Assembly: GCF_009900715.1 (NCBI RefSeq)
Contig: NZ_JAAAJC010000001.1
Coordinates: 248,001-312,000, forward strand
Direction of reading: 5' to 3'
From: Halococcus salsus
Lineage (GTDB): Archaea; Halobacteriota; Halobacteria; Halobacteriales; Halococcaceae
Length of the DNA: 64,000 nucleotides
Below the pieces are notes generated by a model. The model did no database searches. It was not told the origin of the DNA and was given only the letters and a program-made list of their open reading frames with translations. Made by a program: the position numbers and the translations under genes. This document shows positions 42,360 to 50,848 of this stretch, in pieces. How positions within the stretch are numbered: position 1 is the stretch's first letter; the number at the start of each line of letters is the position of its first letter.

Positions 42360-43460
42360 ATGCGCTCCCGGGCGGTGTTGGGGCTGGCGATCGCCGTCGT
42401 TGCCGTCGTCGCGCTCGCTGCACCTGTATCCGTCGCCGCGCAGTCCTCCGCGGACGAGCCGACGGCGACCAACGCCACGTCGACGACCACTATCGTCATC
42501 CAGCCCCAGCCCAACGGCGACGCACGGTTCAGCTTCGAAACCCGGTTCGTCCTCGACGACGCCAACGACACCGCGGCGTTTCGAACCCTGGGCGAGGCGT
42601 TCGAAGCCGGCGACGCCGGCATCTCCGCCTCGACGTTCCGGCGGGCCGCGAACACCTCCAGCGTCGCCACGGGTCGGTCGATGAACGTCACGAACGTGAG
42701 CCGAAACGCCACGATCGCCGCGAACGGGTCGGGCAGCGACGTCGGTCGCCTCACGCTCGGGTTCACCTGGGCCGAGTTCGCCCGGACCGACGACGGCCGA
42801 ATCATGGTCGGCGACGCGTTCAACGGGACCCAGGGGACGTGGCTCCCAGGGCTGACCGAGCGCCAGACGCTGCTCGTCAAATCGCCGTCGGGCTACGGCG
42901 TCACCCGGTCGCCGACGGGGGCCGGGTTCGCGAACGGCACCGTGCGGTTCGAGGGCCCGGCATCGTTCTCCGAGGGGACCCCGGTCGTCTGGTTCGAGCG
43001 TCGTGGGAGCCAGCCCGCGACGTCGACACCGGGTTCCGACCCCGGCCTCTTCGGCTCGATCCCCCCGATCGCGGTTGGGAGTGCCCTGGTCGTGGTCGGT
43101 GCGGTGGTCGTCGGTGCCTACGCCATGACGCGACGCGACGATGACGAGCCGACTGGGTCGGATGACGGCACGGTGGAGGCAGCGCCGGCGGGGGCCGCCG
43201 ACCCACCCGACCCGCCGGACGAGCCCGACGAGACGACCGTCCTGGCCGACGTGGACGAGGAGCTCCTCTCGGACGAGGAGCGCGTCGAGCGGCTGCTCGC
43301 GGCGAACGACGGCCGGATGAAGCAGGCCTCGATCGTCGACGCCACCGGCTGGTCGAACGCGAAGGTCTCACAGCTCCTCTCGGCGATGGACGAGGACGGC
43401 CGGGTGAACAAACTCCGGATCGGGCGCGAGAACCTCATCAGCCTCCCCGACGAGGAGTGA
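42360..43460 (+). CDS. Membrane-anchored winged-helix protein
   Basis: A 366-residue protein with a signal peptide or first helix (about 8-28), an extracellular region with many N-X-S/T sequons (NAT, NDT, NVT, NGT; about 38-235), a transmembrane helix (PPIAVGSALVVVGAVVVGAYAM, about 240-260) and a cytoplasmic tail with an acidic linker ending in a winged helix (DEERVERLLAANDGRMKQASIVDATGWSNAKVSQLLSAMDEDG). It may sense an external signal and control genes directly. Start chosen at the signal peptide. Confidence 0.8.
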   Translation: MRSRAVLGLAIAVVAVVALAAPVSVAAQSSADEPTATNATSTTTIVIQPQPNGDARFSFETRFVLDDANDTAAFRTLGEAFEAGDAGISASTFRRAANTSSVATGRSMNVTNVSRNATIAANGSGSDVGRLTLGFTWAEFARTDDGRIMVGDAFNGTQGTWLPGLTERQTLLVKSPSGYGVTRSPTGAGFANGTVRFEGPASFSEGTPVVWFERRGSQPATSTPGSDPGLFGSIPPIAVGSALVVVGAVVVGAYAMTRRDDDEPTGSDDGTVEAAPAGAADPPDPPDEPDETTVLADVDEELLSDEERVERLLAANDGRMKQASIVDATGWSNAKVSQLLSAMDEDGRVNKLRIGRENLISLPDEE

Positions 43461-43503
43461 GGCTTTCGGAACGGTTAACATCCGCGCGGCGACTGGATTT
43501 TTC

Positions 43504-44298
43504 ATGAAGATCCTCGTGACGGTGGCGGAGGTGGCGGAGGTCGAGGACGACTTCGAGGTCGACGGCCTCGCTGTCGACGACCGGTACTTGACCTACGACC
43601 TGAACGAGTGGGACGACTACGCCGTCGAGGCCGCAGTCCAGATACAGGAAGCCGGTGAGGACGTCGAGGTGGTCTCGGTGACCGTCGGCCCCGAGCGCGC
43701 CGACGAGACGATTCGGATGGCGCTCGCGAAGGGCGTCGACCGCGCGATCCGAGTCTGGGACGACGACCTCGCGGGGACCGAGTACCTCGACAGCGCGACC
43801 AAAGCCGAAATCCTCGCCGCGGTCGCCGAAGAGGAGGACCCGGATCTCGTACTGACTGGCGTCCAGTCGGGCGATTCGGCCTTCGGGGCTACGGGTGTGA
43901 GCCTCGCCGAGCGGATCGGCTTCGAGTGGGCCGCGGTCGTCAACGACCTCGACTACGCCGCGGGCGACGACGAGGCGTCGGTCCGCCGCGAGCTCGAAGG
44001 CGGCGTCGAGGAGCTCACCGACGTCGAGACCCCTGCGGTGCTCACGATCCAGACCGGGATCAACGACCCGCGCTACGCGAGCCTGCGAGGCATCCGCCAG
44101 GCCCAATCGAAGGAGATCGCGCCGAAGAAGCTCGCCGACCTCGGGCTCGATGCCGACGTGACCGAGGGCGCTGTCTCGTTGACCGAACTCTACGAACCGG
44201 AGACCGTGAGCGACGCCACGGTCTACGAGGGGAGCCCCGAGGAGACCGCCGGGCAGCTCGCCGACCTCCTCCGCGATAAGGGGGTGGTCGAGGGATGA
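43504..44298 (+). CDS. etfB: Electron transfer flavoprotein beta subunit
   Basis: A 264-residue EtfB/FixA protein with the AMP/FAD-binding fold: MKILVTVAEVAEVEDDFEV..., ALAKGVDRAIRVWDDDLAGTEY and ILTGVQSGDSAFGATG-type loop (LTGVQSGDSAF). It couples acyl-CoA dehydrogenase or other flavoenzymes to the quinone pool as a heterodimer with EtfA, whose gene overlaps it by four bases (ATGA). No FixC/FixX gene is adjacent. Confidence 0.95.
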   Translation: MKILVTVAEVAEVEDDFEVDGLAVDDRYLTYDLNEWDDYAVEAAVQIQEAGEDVEVVSVTVGPERADETIRMALAKGVDRAIRVWDDDLAGTEYLDSATKAEILAAVAEEEDPDLVLTGVQSGDSAFGATGVSLAERIGFEWAAVVNDLDYAAGDDEASVRRELEGGVEELTDVETPAVLTIQTGINDPRYASLRGIRQAQSKEIAPKKLADLGLDADVTEGAVSLTELYEPETVSDATVYEGSPEETAGQLADLLRDKGVVEG

Positions 44299-45263
44299 CA
44301 GTGCTTGGGATCGCCGAACACCGCCGGGGCGACCTCCGCGACGTGAGCTTCGAACTCGCCTCGGTCGGGCGCGAACTCGCCGACGCCACGGACAGCGAAC
44401 TCCACTTGGCCGTCATCGGCGGCGAGGTCGAGGCTTTCGCCGATGACCTCGACCGCGAGGGCGTCGACGTGATTCACACGATCGACGAGGGCGAGGAGTT
44501 CAACCACGATATCTACGTCCAGGCGGTCGAGGCGCTCCACGACGACCTCAGTCCTGATGTACTCCTGATGCCCCACTCGGTGAACGGGCTGGACTACGCG
44601 CCGGCGGTCGCGAGCCGGCTCTCGCTTCCGCTCGTGACCGACGCGATCGGCGTCGAGCGGGACGACGGCCTCGCGGTCACCCGCGAGATGTACGGCTCGA
44701 AGGTCGAGACGGTCGTCGACGTCGACGCCGACCGGGTCGCGCTCACCGTCCGGCCGGGTGAGTGGCCACCCGTCGAGGGTACCGGCGATGCCGACGTCTC
44801 CGCGTTCGCGGTCGACATCGACGAGTCACAGGTTCGTTCGACGGTGACGGGCTTCGAGGAGGTCGGCGGCGGCGACGTCGACATCACCGACGCCGACGTG
44901 CTCGTCTCGGTGGGTCGGGGTATCGAGGAGGAGGAGAACCTCGCACTGGTCGAGGCGCTCGCCGACACGCTCGGCGCGACGCTTTCGTCCTCCCGCCCGA
45001 TCGTCGACAACGGCTGGCTCCCGAAGAACCGGCAGGTCGGCCAGTCCGGGAAGGTCGTCACGCCGGACGTCTACATCGCGATCGGTATCTCGGGGGCGGT
45101 CCAACACGTCGCCGGGATGAAAGGAGCAGAGACCATCGTCGCGATCAACGACGACCCGAGCGCGCCGATCTACGACCTCGCGGACTACGGGATCGTCGAC
45201 GACCTCTTCGACGTCGTCCCCGCACTGATCGAGGAGTTCGGCGGCGAGCCGCCCGAGATATAA
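44295..45263 (+). CDS. etfA: Electron transfer flavoprotein alpha subunit
   Basis: A 322-residue EtfA/FixB protein. The C-terminal FAD-binding motif is complete: VSVGRGI, SSRPIVDNGWLP, QVGQSGKVVTPDVYIAIGISGAVQH and NDDPSAPIYDLADYGIVDDL. Its start overlaps the etfB stop. It is followed, on the opposite strand, by the toxin-antitoxin pair. Confidence 0.96.
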   Translation: MTVLGIAEHRRGDLRDVSFELASVGRELADATDSELHLAVIGGEVEAFADDLDREGVDVIHTIDEGEEFNHDIYVQAVEALHDDLSPDVLLMPHSVNGLDYAPAVASRLSLPLVTDAIGVERDDGLAVTREMYGSKVETVVDVDADRVALTVRPGEWPPVEGTGDADVSAFAVDIDESQVRSTVTGFEEVGGGDVDITDADVLVSVGRGIEEEENLALVEALADTLGATLSSSRPIVDNGWLPKNRQVGQSGKVVTPDVYIAIGISGAVQHVAGMKGAETIVAINDDPSAPIYDLADYGIVDDLFDVVPALIEEFGGEPPEI

Positions 45264-45289
45264 CTCAAAAGACAGTCGTTCTCTACATC

Positions 45290-45628
45290 TCAACCGTTCT
45301 TCTCTGAAAGGTACAGTTCGTTCGGAAGGTCGTTCTGTGACGGATAGTATTCTGTGAGTTCTGCAACCAGCGCCGCGAGTTCGTAGGCCGGGATCCGGTT
45401 GTTCGTATAGAAGCGTACCGTCCGATCGAGGTGCAATGACGGATCGAGGAAGTCGGTGTCGTTGGTGAGGACCACCATTTCATTCTCGTGAGCGTAGGCC
45501 GCGACTTCATGATCGTCGACACCCAGTGCAAGCGCCTGTCCAACGTGGATGGCTTCGTGGCCCTCGCGTTCGAGATACTGAACGGTATGTGGGTCGACGT
45601 TCTCGTCACGGAGTATTCGATAGGCCAT
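45290..45628 (-). CDS. DUF5615 family PIN-like toxin
   Basis: A 112-residue PIN-like protein of the Mut7-C/DUF5615 type. Acidic residues D8 (RILRDENVD), D38/D39 and N56-D57/D59 (VVLTNDTDFLD) form the putative metal site. Proteins of this kind are the toxic or RNase half of a two-gene module with a DUF433 partner, as here: the DUF433 gene lies 66 bases upstream on the same strand. Confidence 0.85.
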   Translation of the reverse strand: MAYRILRDENVDPHTVQYLEREGHEAIHVGQALALGVDDHEVAAYAHENEMVVLTNDTDFLDPSLHLDRTVRFYTNNRIPAYELAALVAELTEYYPSQNDLPNELYLSEKNG

Positions 45629-45694
45629 TGTTCGACCGTCTCCCGATGGGATGTTTTGCGTGGCCCGAACGCGTGCCTGCGCTGGCGCGTGGAT

Positions 45695-46012
45695 TCATTC
45701 GTCGGTTGCTCCAGCGTGCTCCTCGCGGAGCTCACTCAGCGTTTTCATGCCCCTCTCTCGTGCGGCACTGATTCGTTCTCGACGACGACGCCGTACTGCG
45801 GCCATCTCACCGGGGTGCTCGTGGTAGTACGTCAGCGCGCGGTAGACGTCCGCGATGTCGAGGTCGTAGCGGTCGGCGACGGTCTTGGCCGACAGGTCAC
45901 CCTCCTCGACCCAGTCGGCGACCTGACGGACGCTGATGCGGCGACCCTCGATTCGGGGTTCACCACCCATCACGTCGTCGTCGCGGACGATGTGGGCGGT
46001 TCGCTGGGACAT
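45695..46012 (-). CDS. DUF433 domain antitoxin-like protein
   Basis: A 105-residue protein. The DUF433 winged domain (VMGGEPRIEGRRISVRQVADWVEEGDLSAKTVADRYDLD, about 15-55) binds DNA; the basic helical tail (RRRRRERISAARERG) likely embraces the PIN-like partner. The start MSQRTAHIV was chosen over an upstream ATG with a poorly conserved extension. It probably autoregulates the module. Confidence 0.85.
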   Translation of the reverse strand: MSQRTAHIVRDDDVMGGEPRIEGRRISVRQVADWVEEGDLSAKTVADRYDLDIADVYRALTYYHEHPGEMAAVRRRRRERISAARERGMKTLSELREEHAGATDE

Positions 46013-46127
46013 CTCGGTAGCTCTACCCTCCGCTTCGGATTTAAGCCTTCGGCGCAACGGGTCCATCGAGTTCGGTCGTCGAATCCGGGACCGTCACCTA
46101 CTTTCACGCGCCGTTCGTACCCCAGCT

Positions 46128-46976
46128 ATGGCGATGGAGTACCTCGAACACCGCCGAGGGATGGTCGAGGAGCGCCTCGAAGCGGTGTGCGAGGTGGTCG
46201 ACCCGGACGAGCTGAGCGAGCGGATCGCTCACGTCGCGCTCTCTGACGGCAAACGGGTTCGGCCGACCGTCACCGTGCTCTCCTGTGAGACGGCCGGTGG
46301 CGAGGCGGCCGACGCGGTGGACTTCGCCGTGGGGATCGAACTCGTCCACAACGCCTCGTTGGTGGTCGACGACATCATCGACGACTCCGCCGTGCGGCGC
46401 GGGACCGACAGCGCGTGGGCCGCCTTCGGCTACGGTCCGGCGCTGATCACCTCCGACGGGTTGCTCGGCGAGGCGTTCGCGCTGTTCCTCGACGACGAGC
46501 GCGCGACGGAGGTCGTGAGCGAGGCGATGGTCGAGCTCGGCGAGGGCGAAGCCACCGAGCTCGTCGCCCGGCCCACGAACGAGGAGGAGTACCTCGCGCT
46601 CGCCCGCCGGAAGACGGGAGCGTTGTTCCGGGCCGCCGCCGAGCTCGGGGCGATCGCCGCCGACGCCGACGCCCGCACCGTCGAGGCCTTCGGCGAGTAC
46701 GCCGAGGGCGTCGGGGTGGCCTTCCAGATCCGTGACGACGTGCTCGACGCCACCGCCGACGCCGACGACCTCGGGAAACCAACGGGCCAGGACAGCGCGA
46801 TGGACCGGCCATCCCTCGTGGAAGTCACCGACCTCACGCCCGAGGAGGCCAACGCGTTGGCGCGCGAGACGGCGGACGGGGCGCTCTCGGCGCTGGAGTC
46901 GGTCGACGTGGCCGACGAGCGGGCCGCCGAATACCTCCGAGACCTCGCGGAGTTCGTGGTGGTTCGCGAGCGGTGA
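46128..46976 (+). CDS. Polyprenyl (geranylgeranyl-type) diphosphate synthase
   Basis: A 282-residue isoprenyl diphosphate synthase. First aspartate-rich motif DDIID (81-85), second DDVLD (203-207), GKRVRP (41-46) for diphosphate binding. In haloarchaea such enzymes make C20/C25 chains for membrane lipids or longer quinone side chains; chain length cannot be read here. The protein is somewhat shorter than the typical 350-residue IdsA, so it may be a secondary paralogue. An ATG six bases later is an alternative start. Confidence 0.9.
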   Translation: MAMEYLEHRRGMVEERLEAVCEVVDPDELSERIAHVALSDGKRVRPTVTVLSCETAGGEAADAVDFAVGIELVHNASLVVDDIIDDSAVRRGTDSAWAAFGYGPALITSDGLLGEAFALFLDDERATEVVSEAMVELGEGEATELVARPTNEEEYLALARRKTGALFRAAAELGAIAADADARTVEAFGEYAEGVGVAFQIRDDVLDATADADDLGKPTGQDSAMDRPSLVEVTDLTPEEANALARETADGALSALESVDVADERAAEYLRDLAEFVVVRER

Positions 46977-47319
46977 GCCGCCGCTTGCGGCGGCGGTGCG
47001 GATGCCGCCGCGGGTGCGGTCAGCGGTGCAGCTGCCGTCCGGCGGTTGTGGCGCGGGTTCGGTTTGGGCCTGGCGTCTCGGTGAGCGCCGCAGGCGCGAA
47101 CCGAGGCTCAGGAGAGCTGTGCTCTCCTGGCGGATGAAGGGCGAGCGCCGCAGGCGCGAGGGCTTCGGCGGAGGCGGTGCGGTTGCGGTGCTGTGCGGCT
47201 GTGGGTAGTGGTTGTACTGCGAGCGCCAGAGGCGCGAGCAGCCCTTTTTAGTCCAGGTTTTTGGACGGGGGTTGAGCGAGCCGAAGGCGAGCGATTCCCC
47301 CGTCTAAAAAAGTGGTTGC
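46977..47319. repeat. Intergenic tract with repeated GC-rich units and hairpins
   Basis: No gene is supported. GAGCGCC(G/A)(C/G)AGGCGCGA-type units occur at about 47084, 47144 and 47221. A perfect 9-base stem with a TGT loop (CAGGAGAGC/GCTCTCCTG) lies at 47109-47129. A longer structure, GACGGGGG...CCCCCGTC, spans about 47263-47305 and is flanked by T-rich and A-rich runs, so it may act at 3' ends. Confidence 0.6.
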
Positions 47320-48141
47320 TTAGAGCTCGACGCGCTCGACGAGGCGTTCCTCCGGGTCGCGGGTGGTGACCGCGACGATACGGACGTCGTCCTCGAGCCC
47401 CGACGCGTCGAGTTTGGACTTCAGGAGGGTGTCGACCTGGTAGACGCCGGCGGCGTCGGTCATCTCGATCTCGACCAGAACGGGAACACCGTCGCCTTTC
47501 TGGAGCGAGACCTTCCGGATGGCCTGGCTGGAAACGGTGTTGATGCCGCGGCCACCCTCCTCGTAGGGGCGTCGCGACCGGCCGTGTTCCATGTCGAGGG
47601 CGTCCGAGACCCGCACGATCCCGGCTTCGAGCGTCAGCGGCGTCTCGCTGGTGTCGTGGGCGACGATGGCGTGGAGCACCTCGCCCTTCATCCGGACGCG
47701 CTCGCCGACGTCGTACCACTCGAACTCGGGGAGGAGGCGGTCGAGGAGGTCGGCGGCGAGCGGGATCGAGTAGTAGGGGTGGTCGGTCCGGTGGACGACG
47801 TGGCCGATGTCGTGGAGCGTGGCGGCGAGCGCGATGATGACGGACTCGTCGGCCTCGTCGAGTCCTTGGTCGGCCGCACCGTTGAAGGCCACGTTGCCGG
47901 CCTTGAGGAGGTCGTAGAGACAGAGCGCGCGGTTCCTGACGATCGAGATGTGCTGGGAACCGTGGTCGTTGTAGCGCTTTCTCGCCACCGGGTTGACGTT
48001 CTGGGCGTCGAGGTAGGCTTGGATCTCCTCGTCGGATTCGATGACGTCGAGCACCCGATTCAGGCGTTCGTCGGGGAAGGCGTGGTCGGCCTCGGGGTCG
48101 TAGACCCGGCCGTTCGCGCCGGGATCCGCGTCGTCACTCAT
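47320..48141 (-). CDS. HD superfamily metal-dependent phosphohydrolase
   Basis: A 273-residue HD-family hydrolase. YNDHGSQHISIVR (about 57-69) and LAATLHDIGHVVHR (about 105-118) carry the metal ligands, HDTSETPLTLEAGIVRVSDALD the later residues. The C-terminal domain (VSLQKGDGVPVLVEIEMTDAAGVYQVD) resembles a ligand-binding beta domain. Similar archaeal proteins hydrolyse nucleotides or cyclic nucleotides. It is next to, but 41 bases from, the peroxiredoxin gene on the same strand. Confidence 0.88.
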   Translation of the reverse strand: MSDDADPGANGRVYDPEADHAFPDERLNRVLDVIESDEEIQAYLDAQNVNPVARKRYNDHGSQHISIVRNRALCLYDLLKAGNVAFNGAADQGLDEADESVIIALAATLHDIGHVVHRTDHPYYSIPLAADLLDRLLPEFEWYDVGERVRMKGEVLHAIVAHDTSETPLTLEAGIVRVSDALDMEHGRSRRPYEEGGRGINTVSSQAIRKVSLQKGDGVPVLVEIEMTDAAGVYQVDTLLKSKLDASGLEDDVRIVAVTTRDPEERLVERVEL

Positions 48142-48182
48142 GGGATGGGGTTGGGTCCGCGTGGGAAAACCGATTCTGGTTC

Positions 48183-48659
48183 CTACGCGTCGCGCACGGC
48201 GTCCTCGATCGCGTCGTAGTCCGGCTCGACGCCCGGGTTCTCGCTCGTCCACGCGTAGGCCACCGTCCGCTCGCCGTCGACGACGAACACCGCGCGCTGG
48301 GCTACTTCGTCGATCCCGAGGTCCTCGAAGCCCATCGTGGCGTCGTAGGCCTCGACGACCTCGTGGTTCGGGTCGCTGATGAAGTCGAAGTCGAGCCCTT
48401 CCGCCTCGCGGAAGGCGTTGAGCGCGAACGGTGAGTCGACGCTCACACCGTAGACCGTCGCGCCCGCGTCCTCGAAGCCGTCGCGTCGTTCCTGGAAGGT
48501 GTTCATCTCGCCGGTACAGACCGACGAGAACGCGCCGGGGATGAACGCGAGCACCAGCGGAGCCTCGTCGAGGCGGTCGGTGAGCGTAAACCGCTCGCCG
48601 ACGTCGCCGTTCGCGAGTGGGGCGGTGAACTCGGGGGCCGTGTCGTTCTCGGAAAGCAT
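48183..48659 (-). CDS. Peroxiredoxin (AhpC/TSA family)
   Basis: A 158-residue redoxin with peroxidatic C48 in PGAFSSVCTGE. TAPEFTAPLANG at the N-terminus and RAVFVVDGERTVAYAW later are shared with the paralogue at 29434-29910. It removes hydroperoxides. It diverges from tatA with an 86-base gap. Confidence 0.92.
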   Translation of the reverse strand: MLSENDTAPEFTAPLANGDVGERFTLTDRLDEAPLVLAFIPGAFSSVCTGEMNTFQERRDGFEDAGATVYGVSVDSPFALNAFREAEGLDFDFISDPNHEVVEAYDATMGFEDLGIDEVAQRAVFVVDGERTVAYAWTSENPGVEPDYDAIEDAVRDA

Positions 48660-48745
48660 CGTCTGCGGGTCGTTCGCCGTAACGAAGACGCTTCTGCTCG
48701 CTGAGCAAAAAGCCTATAACTCACACATCGTAAGCTGGAGACACA

Positions 48746-49063
48746 ATGGTTGGACTATCGCTGCTCCAGATCCCCGGTATCCCGGGTGGACCGGAGGTGT
48801 TGATCGTTCTCGTGATCATCGTCCTCCTGTTCGGTGCGAACAAGATCCCAGAACTCGCCGGCGCGCTTGGACAGGCCCGTGGTGAGTTCGACAAGGGCCG
48901 AAACGAAGTCGAGGACGAACTCGAGGAGATGCAGACCAGTAACGTCGACGCCGACTCGGGTGCGGCCGGCGACTCGACCGACGCCGCCTCGCAGGACAAC
49001 GACGTCGATTACGACCCACCCGAGGTCAACGAGCGCAACACCGAAGTCGAGAGCAACCAGTAA
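48746..49063 (+). CDS. Sec-independent protein translocase TatA/E family
   Basis: A 105-residue TatA-type protein: a short N-terminal helix (GPEVLIVLVIIVLLFGANKIPELAGALGQA, about 14-43), amphipathic helix RGEFDKGRNEVEDELEEM, then a long acidic disordered tail. It forms the protein-conducting oligomers of the Tat pathway, which in haloarchaea exports most secreted proteins, including the PhoX, ABC lipoprotein and others in this window. A TATA-like CCTATAAC lies 27-34 bases upstream. Confidence 0.93.
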   Translation: MVGLSLLQIPGIPGGPEVLIVLVIIVLLFGANKIPELAGALGQARGEFDKGRNEVEDELEEMQTSNVDADSGAAGDSTDAASQDNDVDYDPPEVNERNTEVESNQ

Positions 49064-49107
49064 CGGAACGGTACGGTTTTTCACCTCGCGCCCACAGTTT
49101 CCGTCGG

Positions 49108-49180
49108 GGGCGTGTGGCCTAGCGGAGAGGGCGAGAGGTTCCTAACCTCTAGACCGCGGGTTCGAATCCCGTCACGCCCG
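49108..49180 (+). tRNA. tRNA-Arg (anticodon CCU)
   Basis: A 73-base cloverleaf: acceptor stem GGGCGTG/CACGCCC, D arm GCC...GGC, anticodon stem AGAGG/CCTCT with loop TTCCTAA (anticodon CCT, decodes AGG), variable loop AGACC, T arm GCGGG TTCGAAT CCCGT. The discriminator base is G; the CCA end is not encoded. No intron. Confidence 0.94.
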
Positions 49181-49246
49181 CTGTCCACCCGAGCGCAGCG
49201 AACCGCGTCCGACCGCCGTCCGGATTCGCTTCACCTTCGACGGTCT

Positions 49247-50281
49247 TCAGTTGCCGTGTTCGTCCGGGTACGCGTTCGCGAGCAGCTCCGGCTCCGCCTC
49301 GAACCGCTCACGTACCGGCGCGATCACCGACGAGATGGCTTCCGCGGCGGCGTTCTTGAGGTCCTGTGGGTGGAGCTCCTCGCTCACGAAGTCGGCTTCG
49401 AGGTCGTCGTACGTCTCGTAGGTCAGGTCGCCGCCGTACTCCGCGGGTCGTTCGACGACGAACGACTCGCCACGCTCGTCGAGCACCGGGAAGACGAGGT
49501 ACTCGAGGTATTCGAGCACGCCGTTGCCCGTGACCTCGCCCTGCGGGCAGTAGGCACCCTGAAGCTTCTCGGCCACAGTGCTGGAATCGTCGGAGAGGTT
49601 CACCTTCGAACTCGCGTCGGAGGCACTCATCTTCCCGCCCGCGAGCCCCGAGAGCAGCGGCGCGAACACGCACACAGGAGGGGTCTCGCCGCGGTCGGCG
49701 AACAGCTCGCGGCTCAGCATGTAGATCCCACGCTGGTCGATCCCCCCGTACGCGATGTCGGCGTCGAGCGCCTCGATGTCGAGGGTCTGCATCAGTGGGT
49801 AGATCAAGCCACCGAGTTTGGGGTTGTCCGACTGGCGGACGACCTCGCTGCCGGCGCGCTGGACGCGGGAGATTGTGGTGTCGGCGGCGGTTCTGAGCAG
49901 GTCGAGCGAGTAGTCGGGGTCGAGTTCGAAGTCGCGGCCCTGCGAGAACTCGATCTCCTCGGGGTCGGCCCCCGCCGCCTCGACCATCGCCTCGATGGCC
50001 TCGCGGTAGTAGGTCGCGCGCGCGTCGAGCAGGTCGAACGGGCTCTTCTCGTCGTCGAGGTGGGCGTGGAGGTCCGCGATCAGGACCTTGACCTCGAGCC
50101 CCGCCTGCAGGAAGTCGGCGAGCTTTCGGATCGTGGTGAAGTGGCCGATGTGCATCTCGCCGGTGGGCGCGTAGCCGATGTACACGGTCGGATCGTCGCC
50201 CAGGAGTTCGTCGAGTTCGTCGTCGGTGACGACCTCGGCGGTGTTGCGCCGTACGAGGTCCGCGCGCTCGGCGTCGTTCAT
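49247..50281 (-). CDS. tyrS: Tyrosine--tRNA ligase
   Basis: A 344-residue archaeal TyrRS. HIGH motif HIGH (44-47), KMSAS (217-221), YIGYAPTGEMHIGH and the tyrosine-binding YGGIDQRGIYMLSRELF are intact. It charges tRNA-Tyr. No tRNA-Tyr is in the window. The adjacent convergent tRNA is for arginine, so the proximity has no functional meaning. Confidence 0.96.
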   Translation of the reverse strand: MNDAERADLVRRNTAEVVTDDELDELLGDDPTVYIGYAPTGEMHIGHFTTIRKLADFLQAGLEVKVLIADLHAHLDDEKSPFDLLDARATYYREAIEAMVEAAGADPEEIEFSQGRDFELDPDYSLDLLRTAADTTISRVQRAGSEVVRQSDNPKLGGLIYPLMQTLDIEALDADIAYGGIDQRGIYMLSRELFADRGETPPVCVFAPLLSGLAGGKMSASDASSKVNLSDDSSTVAEKLQGAYCPQGEVTGNGVLEYLEYLVFPVLDERGESFVVERPAEYGGDLTYETYDDLEADFVSEELHPQDLKNAAAEAISSVIAPVRERFEAEPELLANAYPDEHGN

Positions 50282-50379
50282 ACCCCTCCTGTCCCGTGCG
50301 CGCTGTTAAGCGATTCCCTTCGGGCCACGACGGCTGCCGCAACGAACAGCTCCATGCGGGTTCGACACGTAGTCAGAAC

Positions 50380-50838
50380 GTGTACACCGGCAAGACCGAA
50401 CAGCCGTGCTGTCTCTGTGCGAACCCCGAGACCACGTCCCGGCTCGACCTCCCGCCGCGAGCGGTGCGGGAGATGAAGCACGCCGGGTCGATCGCGTGGC
50501 GCGACATCGTGGGCGAGGTCTCGATCCACTTCTGTGCGAACGACTGGGCGCTCGTGCGGGACCTCGTCGTGGACCTCGACCAGAACCCGCTCTCGCGGTG
50601 TAACGTCGCCTACGCCTCCTTCGACATCCGCGAGGACTTCGAGGCGCTGTTGAACGACGTTCGCGACGAACCCGACCACACCGAGGCGGACGCCGAGATG
50701 ATCGCCGAGAGCCGGCGGGTCGTCGAGGCGTTCGACGAGGACGACCTCATCGAGACCCGCGACCTCGTGGAGGCGAAGATCACCCTCTGGACGCTGCTCG
50801 ACCTCGACGCGCCCGCATACGAAGAAATCTCCCGATAG
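50380..50838 (+). CDS. Conserved haloarchaeal protein with Cys cluster
   Basis: A 152-residue acidic protein. An N-terminal CCLCANPE motif and HFCANDWALVRDLVVDLDQNP resemble a degenerate zinc-binding site. The rest is helical. The GTG start at 50380 (VYTGKTEQPC) was chosen because upstream sequence is Arg/Cys-rich and uncharacteristic. It ends 10 bases from the convergent DHH gene. No family I can name. Confidence 0.7.
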   Translation: MYTGKTEQPCCLCANPETTSRLDLPPRAVREMKHAGSIAWRDIVGEVSIHFCANDWALVRDLVVDLDQNPLSRCNVAYASFDIREDFEALLNDVRDEPDHTEADAEMIAESRRVVEAFDEDDLIETRDLVEAKITLWTLLDLDAPAYEEISR

Positions 50839-50848
50839 TACCTCCGCC

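Noticed and set aside
40832-42880. Longer version of the secreted protein starting near 42880
   Set aside because: The extension is antisense to the divergent winged-helix gene; the internal start gives a clean signal peptide.
46980-47320. CRISPR-like array
   Set aside because: The repeated units are short, unevenly spaced, degenerate and part of palindromic GC-rich DNA; there are no unique spacers of equal length and no cas genes.
49108-50281. Functional tRNA-synthetase pairing of the tRNA gene and TyrRS
   Set aside because: The anticodon CCU decodes arginine, not tyrosine; the adjacency is chance.
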